Source: Clostridia bacterium
GTDB lineage: Bacteria > Bacillota > Clostridia > Christensenellales > DTU072
Reading direction: 5' to 3'
Assembly: GCA_016297005.1 (NCBI GenBank)
Contig: JAEDHK010000003.1
Coordinates: forward strand, 140,439 to 204,438
DNA length: 64,000 bases
A program made the position numbers and the translations under genes. The notes under the pieces are model-generated. The model did not search any database. It was not told the DNA's origin and saw only the letters and a program-made list of their open reading frames with translations. Below, in pieces: positions 27,744 to 36,189 of the stretch. Numbering within the stretch: the stretch's first letter is position 1; each line of letters begins with the position of its first letter.

Positions 27744-29197
27744 ACTATTCGACAACTTTCCCGTAAATTTATTATCGCAGGCCGAATGTAATCCACGGTG
27801 TCCTTCGCCGTCATACCGATATCCGTAAAGGTTTTTTGCGCCATTTCTCCGGCGATACCATTCAATATTGTAGCAAATGCAACAGATTTAAGCAAATTAT
27901 CGTGCTTTTGACCAACGATTGCAGTTAAAATACCCAAAAAGACGTCTCCACTGCCGGCAGTCGCCATTCCGGCGCATCCACGGTTGGTAACATAAATAGT
28001 TTTCCCGTCCGTAACGATCGTCGACGGTCCTTTCAAAACGGTAATACAACTATTTTTCAAAGAAAAATGAATCGCAATATTCAGCGGTTCCGAACGAACC
28101 TCTTCAATGCTCACACCGGCAAGCATAGCCATCTCGGCATAATGCGGAGTTATAATCAATAAGTTGCCATTGCGAGGCAGACCGTTCTGCTTCCATGCGA
28201 ACAAACCATCTGCGTCCAAAACAATCGGACAATCCGCCTTTTCAAATAAAGCGGTAAGCAAAGCCTTTCTATCGGCGTTTCTGCCCCATCCGCATCCGAC
28301 TCCGATACAAGCCGTTCCTTTAATGGCCGTCTCAAACTGCTTTTCCGAATAGAGAGTGCTTTCTAACATAAAGGGAGCAACGGCATGAGCGATCGCGTCG
28401 GGAACGACGAGTTTCACGACCCCACTTCCCGAGTAGACGGCAGATGTCGCAAGATTGGATAACTTGATCGCGCCGGAATAATTCTCCGAACCTCCGAACA
28501 AAGCTATATAACCATATCGTCCTTTATGCGAGTCGTTCTTCCTCGGCAAAATAAATTCCGAACAGTCTTCCGGTTCCAGTAGCGTTCCCGCCTCCCCTTT
28601 AAATTCCAAAGATAAAATTATCGTTTCTTTGGCATAATCCTTTCCGCTGTTCAAATATAAACCATACTTGGCAAAACCGACGCTAAAAACCCTGTCGGCC
28701 ACGATAGCGCAAGAGGCGATACCGTTATCTGCGTTCAGTCCGCTCGGCACGTCTGCGGAAAAAACGATCTTCCCCGACGCGTTTATGCGTTCTATCAAAC
28801 GCTTCGCTTCATCGTTGAGTTCGCCATGAAAACCAATGCCGTACAAACAGTCAACGATTAAATCATAATCGGAAAAATCAATATCTTTGTATCCATAGAT
28901 ACATTTAACGCCTTTCTTGACACATTCCTGATAATACTTTATTCCCGAGTCGGAATACTTCCCAAACGGAATCCAAAGGGTTATTTCTTTATTTTTATCT
29001 AGCAAAACAGATGCTGCGGCGTACCCGTCGCCGGCATTATTACCCGTTCCGCAAAGAAACAGAATGCGTTCGTACTCTGCAAGATTTTTTGCCAATAATC
29101 GGCCGACAACGCCCATGAGTTCATAAGGCGTTGTCCCGTTTTTAAAAATATTCTTTTCCGCCTGTCTGGTTTGTTCTACCGTCGCGACTTTTTTCAT
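27740..29197 (-). CDS. nnr: bifunctional NAD(P)HX epimerase / ADP-dependent NAD(P)HX dehydratase
   Basis: 485 residues. Repairs hydrated NADH/NADPH. N-terminal YjeF_N epimerase domain (residues about 1-200; CGTGNNAGDGYAAA), C-terminal ribokinase-like dehydratase domain (GRYGYIALFGGSENYSGA, ITPHYAEMAML, GMATAGSGDVFLGI). Start ATG at 29197 shares one base with the stop of the FAD gene (TAATG); the longer frame lies inside that gene. Confidence 0.94.
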   Translation of the reverse strand: MKKVATVEQTRQAEKNIFKNGTTPYELMGVVGRLLAKNLAEYERILFLCGTGNNAGDGYAAASVLLDKNKEITLWIPFGKYSDSGIKYYQECVKKGVKCIYGYKDIDFSDYDLIVDCLYGIGFHGELNDEAKRLIERINASGKIVFSADVPSGLNADNGIASCAIVADRVFSVGFAKYGLYLNSGKDYAKETIILSLEFKGEAGTLLEPEDCSEFILPRKNDSHKGRYGYIALFGGSENYSGAIKLSNLATSAVYSGSGVVKLVVPDAIAHAVAPFMLESTLYSEKQFETAIKGTACIGVGCGWGRNADRKALLTALFEKADCPIVLDADGLFAWKQNGLPRNGNLLIITPHYAEMAMLAGVSIEEVRSEPLNIAIHFSLKNSCITVLKGPSTIVTDGKTIYVTNRGCAGMATAGSGDVFLGILTAIVGQKHDNLLKSVAFATILNGIAGEMAQKTFTDIGMTAKDTVDYIRPAIINLRESCRIV

Positions 29198-30573
29198 TAT
29201 TTTGTTAAAGTATTGGCTAGATGCACACCCATAACGGAGGACATCATTAAGCCGCGCGTCCAACCGCTCGAATCGCCCAGGCAATAAAGATTTTCAACCG
29301 TCGTTTTCAATTTATCGTCCATAACGATACGGTTGCTGTAAAACTTGATTTCCGGAGCGTACAGAAGCGTTTCGCTTCCACCGAAACCGGGGAAAATCTT
29401 GTCTACTTGAGAAATAAACTCCAATATGGAAATCATCGTTCTGTACGGCATCGCGCTGGTTATATCTCCGGCGACAGCGTCGACCAGAGTCGGACGGACG
29501 TTACCCATCGCCAATTCTTTTTGCCACGTCCTCTTCCCACAACGTATATCGCCCAATCTTTGAACGAGAATGTGTCCGTCGCCAAGCATATTCAATAGCT
29601 GTCCCACTTTCTGAGCGTACAGGATAGGTTGATTGAAAGGCGTGGAAAAATGATGAGAACAAAGAATCGCAAGGTTCGTATTTTGGGATTTAACTTCCTT
29701 AAATGCGTGACCGTTGACAAGCGCCAGGTTATCTTCGTAATTTTCCTGCGCAACAAATCCACCCGGGTTTTGACAGAAAGTTCTGACTTTGTTAAAAAAC
29801 GGCTTTGGATATCCAATCAGTTTCGACTCGTACAAAGCCTTATTGACCTCTTCCATGATCTCGTTTCTTAGTTCTACCCTGACGCCGATATCGACGTTTC
29901 CGGATTCAGAAGCGATTTTGTGCACGCGACACATCTGATCGAGCCAATCGGCGCCTCTTCTGCCCGTTGCAACAACCGTTATGTCGGAATAATACTCTTT
30001 ATCGCCGACAACGACGCCTTTACATACGTTGTCTTTTATTATCAGATTCGTCACGAGCGACTCCGAAAAGAGACTTACTCCGTTATCCGTTAAATAATGC
30101 TGTAATTTAAGATAGAGCGCATGGGCTTTTTCAGTGCCAAGATGCCGAATCGGGCAATCGACTAACTTCAAATCGGCAACGATCGCACGACGTCTGATCT
30201 CTTTGATCTTTTCGATATCTTCAACGCCTTCAACGTGTTCGTCCGCTCCGAACTTTAAATAAATCTTATCCGTATAATCGATAAGATCCTGGGCATGGTC
30301 CGCACCGATAAGATCGGGCAAGTCGCCGCCGACTTCCCTGCTGAGCGACAACTTTCCGTCGCTGAACGCACCCGCGCCGGCAAATCCTGCCGTAATATTG
30401 CAACACGGTTTGCATTGCACGCATTTTTTAGTGACGTTTTTCGGACATGAACGTTTTTCAAGCGTTTTTCCTTCTTCAAAAATGGCAATCTTGCCCGAAA
30501 AACCATTTTCAAGCAGTTGATATGCGGTAAAAATACCTGCCGGACCGGCTCCTACGATGATCACGTCAAACAT
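29197..30573 (-). CDS. FAD-dependent oxidoreductase (COG2509-like)
   Basis: 458 residues. N-terminal dinucleotide-binding motif VIIVGAGPAGIFTAYQL, followed by a Cys-rich block (CPKN, CVQCKPCC) and GFAGAGAFSDGKL, which marks a conserved but poorly characterised family of FAD dehydrogenases. The C-terminus ends with YCLGDSSGWTRGLMMSSVMG, an FAD-contacting segment. ATG at 30573 is preferred over GTG at 30582 by spacing to the GGAG site. Substrate unknown. Confidence 0.85.
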   Translation of the reverse strand: MFDVIIVGAGPAGIFTAYQLLENGFSGKIAIFEEGKTLEKRSCPKNVTKKCVQCKPCCNITAGFAGAGAFSDGKLSLSREVGGDLPDLIGADHAQDLIDYTDKIYLKFGADEHVEGVEDIEKIKEIRRRAIVADLKLVDCPIRHLGTEKAHALYLKLQHYLTDNGVSLFSESLVTNLIIKDNVCKGVVVGDKEYYSDITVVATGRRGADWLDQMCRVHKIASESGNVDIGVRVELRNEIMEEVNKALYESKLIGYPKPFFNKVRTFCQNPGGFVAQENYEDNLALVNGHAFKEVKSQNTNLAILCSHHFSTPFNQPILYAQKVGQLLNMLGDGHILVQRLGDIRCGKRTWQKELAMGNVRPTLVDAVAGDITSAMPYRTMISILEFISQVDKIFPGFGGSETLLYAPEIKFYSNRIVMDDKLKTTVENLYCLGDSSGWTRGLMMSSVMGVHLANTLTK

Positions 30574-30625
30574 AATATTCACACTCCGTTTTTATTTCTC
30601 TCGACGTATTGATTATAAAACGTCG

Positions 30626-31378
30626 TTACTGTTTATTCATCAGCCATTCCGCCTGGTCGGGCCGATTGAAGCTTTCTCTCAAAGCCCAAACGACGGATTC
30701 TTTTATTTCTTCACGTCGCATAAAGGGTTTTTCTCGTCCGTATGCGGCGAAGGTCGTATCGTTAAACAGACATACCGTTTCATCCGACCGATCATCCTCG
30801 GCGCGAAGAGCCTGTGATATCATACCACCGACGAGCCTATTTGTCAAAATAATATCTTCACTATTACTCTCGATACGGCTCTGAAATAAATAATCGGGTA
30901 GCGATTCATATCGAATCCGTACGTTCAAGTAATCCTGTGCAACGTCCTGCGTAACAAAACGCCATAGTTTCCCTGTTTCGAGAACGTCCGCGCAATCGAC
31001 GGAAACTATGCCCTTGTTATACTTTTCGGCCCATTCGAAAGCAACTCTTACCGTTTTTTCGACTTCCAGCTCCGGGTATCGAAGAAGGTCGTAGGCCTCC
31101 CGGCCCGCGTCGCCTCTTTTGATTCCGTTTTCCGCGCTCTTCACGTATGCGTCCGTGAAGAGATTACGATGGAAAAGTCGCGCCACAGTATGGAACCGAA
31201 GATCCTTTGCCAGACGAAAAGCGTTTTCTTTGCAAAACAGCACTGCACCGGCGCTTTTGCATTTTTCGACGTCGTTTTCGGAAATCAAACGGTATTCGTC
31301 AAATCCGGCGAGAATACTTTTCGCAAATTCAAATGCGTCTTTATTATCCGCACCTTTGTAAAAGGCAATCTCTTTCAT
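30626..31378 (-). CDS. degenerate LeuB-like (isopropylmalate dehydrogenase family) protein lacking catalytic residues
   Basis: 250 residues against about 350-370 for LeuB. Alignment from memory with E. coli LeuB is visible along the length: DVEKCKSAGAVLF matches TVEGCEQADAVLF, and EVEKTVRVAFEWAEKYNKG with SVDCADVLETGKLWR matches the region around the catalytic Lys. The catalytic Tyr (GIYFG) is Lys87, the catalytic Lys (VDKANV) is Cys129, and both metal-binding Asp of GDILSDE are replaced (Gly185, Gln189). Several loops are shortened. It begins 2 bases after the leuA stop without a good ribosome site, implying translational coupling. Likely a non-catalytic partner or regulator; function unknown. 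Confidence 0.75.
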   Translation of the reverse strand: MKEIAFYKGADNKDAFEFAKSILAGFDEYRLISENDVEKCKSAGAVLFCKENAFRLAKDLRFHTVARLFHRNLFTDAYVKSAENGIKRGDAGREAYDLLRYPELEVEKTVRVAFEWAEKYNKGIVSVDCADVLETGKLWRFVTQDVAQDYLNVRIRYESLPDYLFQSRIESNSEDIILTNRLVGGMISQALRAEDDRSDETVCLFNDTTFAAYGREKPFMRREEIKESVVWALRESFNRPDQAEWLMNKQ

Positions 31379-31380
31379 CT

Positions 31381-32874
31381 TTATTGCAAAAGTTTGTTAC
31401 ATGCGTTAACGTAAGCCAGGATACTTGCTTCCACCGTATCGGTAGATACGCCTCGTCCGGTGACCTGTTTGCCGTTCAGTTCCAGACGCAACGTGGCGGC
31501 GCCCAAAGCGTCTTCGCCTTCCGTAATGGCGCTTGAAGACCAATCAAGCAATAAAAAGTCCTTTCCGATAATACGATTGATCGTTTTAAAGGCAGCGTCC
31601 AAAGGACCGTCTCCCACGCCTTCGCCGACCTTAACGCCATCGCTTGTTCTGAGTTTCAGCATAGCCACGGCAGAACTCCCCATAATGGTCGCAATGCTAT
31701 AACTGTCGACATTATACGTGCGCGTCGTTTTTACGTTGTGCCCGTGCGACAATAAGTACATAATATCTTTATAGGTAACGACTTTCTTTTTATCCGCAAG
31801 TTCTTTAAAACGCTCAAAAAGCTCGTTCATCTCACTTGGAGACATCTTTATATCCATACTTTCCAAAAACTCTGTCAGAGCATGCTTTCCGCTGTGTTTA
31901 CCCAGAACGATATTGTTTTGAACGATACCGAGTTCGGCCGGATCCAATATTTCGTAGGTGCATCTGTTTTGGAGTACGCCGTGCTGATGAATGCCGCTTT
32001 CGTGCAAAAATACGTTTTTGCCGACGATCGGCTTATTCGGCGGGATCTTCATACCCGTAATGGCAGAAAGCATTTGCGACGTCGGACAGATCTGACGAAG
32101 CACGATATCCGTCTCCGCACCGAAGTGGTCGCGACGAGTGTGTAAAGCAAGAATAACCTCTTCCAAAGAAGTATTACCTGCTCTCTCTCCGATACCGTTG
32201 ACAGTACAATCGATCTGCATTGCGCCTGCTTCGATTGCGGCGAGCGTATTCGCGACTGCCAAGCCGAGATCGTTATGACAATGCGCCGAAAAAACAACGT
32301 TGGGGTATGCTGCGACGACTTCGGAAAACATCGCCTTGATTTCTTCCGGATAAGAGTAACCGACGGTATCCGGTAAGCCGATGATGGTAGCGCCCGCTTT
32401 TATGGCGACGCCGATGGCTTTCAACAAAAACGCTCTGTCGCTTCGCGTCGCGTCTTCGCAAGAAAACTGAACTTCTTTGAAAAGCGACCGAGCGTAGCCG
32501 ACGCTTTCTTCAATCTTTTTCAGGACCTCTTCTTCCGCCATCTGTAATTTGTATTTTATATGTAAAGGACTGGTCGCCAAAAATAAATGGATCCTGGCGT
32601 GCGCGGCATTTTTCAACGCGTTATACGCAATATCGATATCTTCTTTTTTGCAACGGGACAAAGAACATACGGTAGCATTCTTTACCACTCCGGCAATTTG
32701 CTTAACCGATTCGGCGTCATCAATACTGGCCGCTGCAAAACCAGCTTCAATGACGTTAACGCCCAGCTTTTCGAGCTGAAGCGCCATCTCTGTCTTCTCG
32801 TAAGCGAGCATGCTGTTCCCGGGCGCCTGTTCTCCGTCGCGTAAAGTGGTGTCCAAAACAAATATTTTTTTCAT
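31381..32874 (-). CDS. leuA: 2-isopropylmalate synthase (or related citramalate synthase)
   Basis: 497 residues. N-terminal TIM barrel with DTTLRDGEQAPG, metal-binding HCHNDLGLAVANTLAAI, and GAMQIDCTVNGIGERAGNTSLEE; linker HESGIHQHGVL; C-terminal regulatory domain of the LeuA_dimer type (ATLRLELNGKQVTGRGVSTDTVEASILAYVNA). The length and linker fit bacterial LeuA. leuC and leuD are not here, and the following leuB-like gene is non-catalytic, so a citramalate role cannot be excluded. Confidence 0.88.
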   Translation of the reverse strand: MKKIFVLDTTLRDGEQAPGNSMLAYEKTEMALQLEKLGVNVIEAGFAAASIDDAESVKQIAGVVKNATVCSLSRCKKEDIDIAYNALKNAAHARIHLFLATSPLHIKYKLQMAEEEVLKKIEESVGYARSLFKEVQFSCEDATRSDRAFLLKAIGVAIKAGATIIGLPDTVGYSYPEEIKAMFSEVVAAYPNVVFSAHCHNDLGLAVANTLAAIEAGAMQIDCTVNGIGERAGNTSLEEVILALHTRRDHFGAETDIVLRQICPTSQMLSAITGMKIPPNKPIVGKNVFLHESGIHQHGVLQNRCTYEILDPAELGIVQNNIVLGKHSGKHALTEFLESMDIKMSPSEMNELFERFKELADKKKVVTYKDIMYLLSHGHNVKTTRTYNVDSYSIATIMGSSAVAMLKLRTSDGVKVGEGVGDGPLDAAFKTINRIIGKDFLLLDWSSSAITEGEDALGAATLRLELNGKQVTGRGVSTDTVEASILAYVNACNKLLQ

Positions 32875-32890
32875 TTGAAGCTAACCTATC

Positions 32891-32919
32891 TTGTAATCTG
32901 ATTCTTTTTATAGTATAAT
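32891..32919 (+). promoter_or_regulatory. promoter of glycerate kinase gene
   Basis: TTGTAA (32891-32896), 17 bases, TATAAT (32914-32919). Shares four bases with the -10 of leuA on the other strand. Confidence 0.65.
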
Positions 32920-32940
32920 TAAAAAAAAATTCAATGTCAA
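32912..32940 (-). promoter_or_regulatory. promoter of leuA
   Basis: Minus-strand consensus TTGACA (32935-32940), 17 bases, TATACT (32912-32917). Its -10 overlaps the -10 of the divergent glycerate kinase promoter. Confidence 0.8.
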
Positions 32941-32972
32941 CGTTAATGAACGGCTGAACACAAAGGTGAATT

Positions 32973-34067
32973 ATGAAATTCTTGGTTATTCCCGATTCTT
33001 TTAAAGGAAGCATCAGTTCTGAAGAATTCTGCGAAATTGCAAAAAGATCGCTTCGATCCGACGAAAACGACGAAGTCGAATGTTATCCGATCTGCGACGG
33101 CGGCGAAGGAAGTATCGACTGTCTGACAAAAATTTTCGACGGAAAAATCGTTGCCGCGCCGGCAACGGACGGAAACCTCCTTAAACGCAAAGCAATCTAC
33201 GGCTATGACAAAACGAAGGCCTTTATTGCCGTTGCGGAAACGTCCGGTCTTGCCAAGACGCTCATCAAAGATCCGTTTGTGACGACCACGATGGGCATGG
33301 GCGAACAAATTTTGCAAGCCAGGCATCTCGGAAAAAAAGAAATCATTCTCTGTCTCGGCGGTAGCTCTACCAACGACGGCGGCGCCGGACTTGTTTACGC
33401 TTTGGGCGGAAAATTTTATAACCATAACGGCGAGAACTTTTTGCCGACAGGCGGAAACTTATCCGAAATCTTTTCGATAGATCTGACCGATTTTTATAAA
33501 AACATCGCCGGTCTGCATTTTACCGCTATGTGCGACGTAACCAATCCGCTCCTCGGAGAAAACGGCTGTTCTTACGTTTATGCCCCGCAAAAAGGCGCAA
33601 AAAATGCAAACGAAGTTACCCGATTAGAACAAAACATGAAAGATTTTGCCCAAAAAACGTCTTTCCTCGGCATCGATCCGTCCACTCCGGGCACCGGAGC
33701 GGCAGGAGGCCTCGGTTATTGCGTTCTCGCCTTTCTGAAAGGTAAACTTATACGCGGAATAGACTATATACTCGATTCAATAAACTTTAAAACAAAAGCG
33801 GCGTCCTCCGACGCCATTATTACGGGCGAAGGGAAGTACGACGCGTCCACCTCTTACGGCAAAGCCGTGCGCGGTATCATGGACAGAGCAAAAGCCGTCG
33901 GTAAAAACGTTTACGTATTCTGCGGTAAAAACGAAGTTCCCGACGATAAGCGCGTCCATGAACTGAACGACCCTCTTTTATCATTGCAAGATAATATGGA
34001 TATGACCGCCAGGCACCTGGAAACGGCTCTGAAACAATTTCGCGCCTCGTTCCGAACGCCCCAATAA
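32973..34067 (+). CDS. glxK: glycerate 2-kinase (GarK/GlxK family)
   Basis: 364 residues. Phosphorylates D-glycerate with ATP, feeding glycolysis. Family marks: IPDSFKGSISSEEF at the N-terminus, CDGGEGSIDCL, and LCLGGSSTNDGGAGLVYALGG; late IITGEGKYDASTSYGK. A GGTG-type ribosome site precedes the ATG. Single gene; no glyoxylate genes near. Confidence 0.92.
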   Translation: MKFLVIPDSFKGSISSEEFCEIAKRSLRSDENDEVECYPICDGGEGSIDCLTKIFDGKIVAAPATDGNLLKRKAIYGYDKTKAFIAVAETSGLAKTLIKDPFVTTTMGMGEQILQARHLGKKEIILCLGGSSTNDGGAGLVYALGGKFYNHNGENFLPTGGNLSEIFSIDLTDFYKNIAGLHFTAMCDVTNPLLGENGCSYVYAPQKGAKNANEVTRLEQNMKDFAQKTSFLGIDPSTPGTGAAGGLGYCVLAFLKGKLIRGIDYILDSINFKTKAASSDAIITGEGKYDASTSYGKAVRGIMDRAKAVGKNVYVFCGKNEVPDDKRVHELNDPLLSLQDNMDMTARHLETALKQFRASFRTPQ

Positions 34068-34118
34068 AACGGATACGTTCAGCCTGAAAAATAATTATCA
34101 ATTAATACCATAATTCTG

Positions 34119-34147
34119 TTGCCAAACAGAAAAAAAAGATGTATAAT
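34119..34147 (+). promoter_or_regulatory. promoter of tRNA-Ser
   Basis: TTGCCA (34119-34124), 17 bases, TATAAT (34142-34147), about 36 bases before the tRNA. A short dyad (34114-34120 with 34125-34131) overlaps the -35; probably chance. Confidence 0.75.
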
Positions 34148-34183
34148 AGGTTTCGCTTTTAAACAAGTCGACCTATTATTTGT

Positions 34184-34274
34184 GGAGAGATGTCCGAGAG
34201 GTCGAAGGAGCACGACTGGAAATCGTGTGTACTGCGAACCAGTACCATGGGTTCGAATCCCATTCTCTCCGCCA
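34184..34274 (+). tRNA. tRNA-Ser (anticodon GGA)
   Basis: The acceptor GGAGAGA (34184-34190) pairs perfectly with TCTCTCC (34264-34270). The anticodon stem CACGA/TCGTG frames loop CTGGAAA, giving GGA at 34218-34220. A long variable arm (class II) and the T-loop GGTTCGAATCC are present, and CCA is encoded (34272-34274). Confidence 0.97.
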
Positions 34275-34283
34275 CAAAAAAAC

Positions 34284-34321
34284 TATACGCACCCTAACGA
34301 TAAAAAGTTTAGGTGCGTATA
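34284..34321 (+). terminator. intrinsic terminator after tRNA-Ser
   Basis: TATACGCACC (34284-34293) pairs with GGTGCGTATA (34312-34321), partly extended inward, followed by TTACTTTTC. The U-tract is interrupted. Confidence 0.65.
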
Positions 34322-34397
34322 TTACTTTTCTCACGAATATTTCGGGATAATTATCAACAGATGAATACATACGCAGCACATTGCCGGGCGAATACAA

Positions 34398-34413
34398 TTG
34401 GGGTGCGCCCCAA
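34398..34413 (-). terminator. short hairpin downstream of the pyr operon
   Basis: TTGGGG and CCCCAA arms around a TGCG tetraloop, 41 bases past the pyrB stop. On the minus strand it is followed by TTGTATTC, a weak U-tract, so it is a possible but weak terminator. Confidence 0.4.
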
Positions 34414-34453
34414 CTTCGCGGTTCTTTTCGTTATGACAATCATCGTTGAATCA

Positions 34454-35518
34454 TTACTTTAATAACGCTTCGCAATAATAGCAACGGAGCCCAGACTTGC
34501 CGTTCACAGCGTACGGCTTTAAATCTTCACGACAGGTAATGCAGTGCGGATTGGTACAACGCTTATCGGTAAGCACTTTAACTCTTTCGGGCGTGGCGAC
34601 GCCTTTTTCAGCGTCGTCAATCAATTCGAGAATCAGCGCCATACGCATATATTTTCCGAAAGCGACCTGATCGAAATAAGCGGCGCGCGGATCGTTATCA
34701 ACGTCGAAGTCAATCTCGTTAACGCGCGGCAACGGATGAAGAATGCTCATTGAATGTTTTGCGGTCCGTAACTTATCCGTCGTCAGGATGTAGCAATCTT
34801 TTAGGCGTTCGTATTCGGCTCTGGTATCAAAACGTTCCTGCTGCACCCTGGTCATATACAAAACGTCAAGATCGGCCATATACTCTTCCATACTGTCCGT
34901 AATACTATATTCTGTATTGTTTTCGTCCATCAGTTGCAGAATATAATCAGGAAGGCAGAGTTCTTTGGGGCTGATACAGACGAAACGAACGTTGTCATAC
35001 CGGATCAGAGCGCGAATCAAAGAATGAACTGTCCTTCCATACTTCAAGTCTCCGCATAAGCCAATGGTCAGATCATTCAGTCTGCCTTGTTTTTTATGAA
35101 TGGTCAGCACGTCGGCAAGAGTCTGCGTCGGGTGATTGTGTCCGCCGTCCCCTGCGTTAATTACCGGGACTTCCGTCCGCTGGATAGCCGCATAGGGCGC
35201 GCCGTCGTTGGGGTGACGCATAACAATCACGTCGGCATATTGAGAAACCGTTCGTACGGTATCTCCTACCGTTTCGCCTTTTGTCGTAGAACTGGAAGTA
35301 CCCGCTTCGAAGCCAATCACAGCTCCGCCCAATTCAAGCATGGCCGCCTCAAAACTGAGTCTCGTACGCGTACTCGGCTCGTAAAACAGCGTGGCGAGTT
35401 TTTTGTACCGACAAGCGTCCCTGTACAACTTCGGATGATCGATGATATCTTCCGCCCTTACAAGTAAAGCATTAATCTCTTCTTTCGATAAATCGACGAT
35501 GTCCAAAACGTGTCTCAT
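34454..35518 (-). CDS. pyrB: aspartate carbamoyltransferase with fused PyrI-type zinc module
   Basis: 354 residues. Catalytic core resembling the E. coli type: FYEPSTRTRLSFE (carbamoyl phosphate site), GHNHPTQTLAD, GDLKYGRTVHSL, ILHPLPRVNEID. After the core, about residues 320-353 add CTNPHC then CYYC, the C-x4-C...C-x2-C pattern of the zinc domain of the regulatory chain PyrI, but no nucleotide-binding allosteric domain is present. Core enzymes usually end near residue 310. Last gene of the pyr operon, 12 bases after pyrE. Confidence 0.94.
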   Translation of the reverse strand: MRHVLDIVDLSKEEINALLVRAEDIIDHPKLYRDACRYKKLATLFYEPSTRTRLSFEAAMLELGGAVIGFEAGTSSSTTKGETVGDTVRTVSQYADVIVMRHPNDGAPYAAIQRTEVPVINAGDGGHNHPTQTLADVLTIHKKQGRLNDLTIGLCGDLKYGRTVHSLIRALIRYDNVRFVCISPKELCLPDYILQLMDENNTEYSITDSMEEYMADLDVLYMTRVQQERFDTRAEYERLKDCYILTTDKLRTAKHSMSILHPLPRVNEIDFDVDNDPRAAYFDQVAFGKYMRMALILELIDDAEKGVATPERVKVLTDKRCTNPHCITCREDLKPYAVNGKSGLRCYYCEALLK

Positions 35519-35530
35519 CTCTTCTCCTTA

Positions 35531-36163
35531 TTATGCTCCGATCCAACTTTCATCGGAAGGATTATCCCGGAATTGCAATATGGCTTTATGTTGTTTCTCT
35601 GTAATAACACCCTCTTCTTCCGCGACCATACACAGCGCGTCGAGATTACTCAGACTGTAATTGATGACGTTTTTTTCGGCAAGTCTGATCAAACCTTTTT
35701 TCATACCATAAGTAAAGATACTGACGACTCCAAGGACCTCGGCTCCTTCTTCTCTGAGCGCGTCGACGACCTCTATGACGCTACCGCCTGTACTGATCAA
35801 ATCTTCCACAACGACTACTTTCTGACCCTTTTCCAGTTTACCCTCGATGCGGTTGGTTCTCCCGTGATCTTTCGCCGAAGAACGAACATAACCCATCGGC
35901 AATCCGGACAGATACCCGACGATCGCGGCATGAGCGATCCCTGCCGTGCTGGTACCCATCAGCACTTCCGCTTCCGGGAAGTGGGCCTTTACGAGCTCCA
36001 ATAATCCTTTTTCCACATCGTCTCTGACAGCCGGATCGGACAACGTAAGTCTGTTGTCGCAATAGATAGGACTCTTAATACCGCTAGCCCAGGTAAAAGG
36101 CTGATCGGGGCGCAAAAACACTGCTTTGATTTGCAAAAGATCTTTGGCAATTTTCTTTTCCAT
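35531..36163 (-). CDS. pyrE: orotate phosphoribosyltransferase
   Basis: 210 residues. Transfers phosphoribosyl from PRPP to orotate. The PRPP motif is VVVVEDLISTGGSVIE, and WASGIKSPIYCDNR is the N-terminal family block. Between pyrF (26 bases) and pyrB (12 bases). Confidence 0.96.
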   Translation of the reverse strand: MEKKIAKDLLQIKAVFLRPDQPFTWASGIKSPIYCDNRLTLSDPAVRDDVEKGLLELVKAHFPEAEVLMGTSTAGIAHAAIVGYLSGLPMGYVRSSAKDHGRTNRIEGKLEKGQKVVVVEDLISTGGSVIEVVDALREEGAEVLGVVSIFTYGMKKGLIRLAEKNVINYSLSNLDALCMVAEEEGVITEKQHKAILQFRDNPSDESWIGA

Positions 36164-36189
36164 TTTCTCAATATCTCCTTTTATTATGG

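Noticed and set aside
34114..34131. TTCTGTT/AACAGAA hairpin as glycerate kinase terminator
   Set aside because: It is followed by A, not T, on the plus strand and overlaps the tRNA promoter.
34119..34397. Short open frames across the tRNA-Ser gene on both strands
   Set aside because: They run through the tRNA and its terminator and have no coding evidence.
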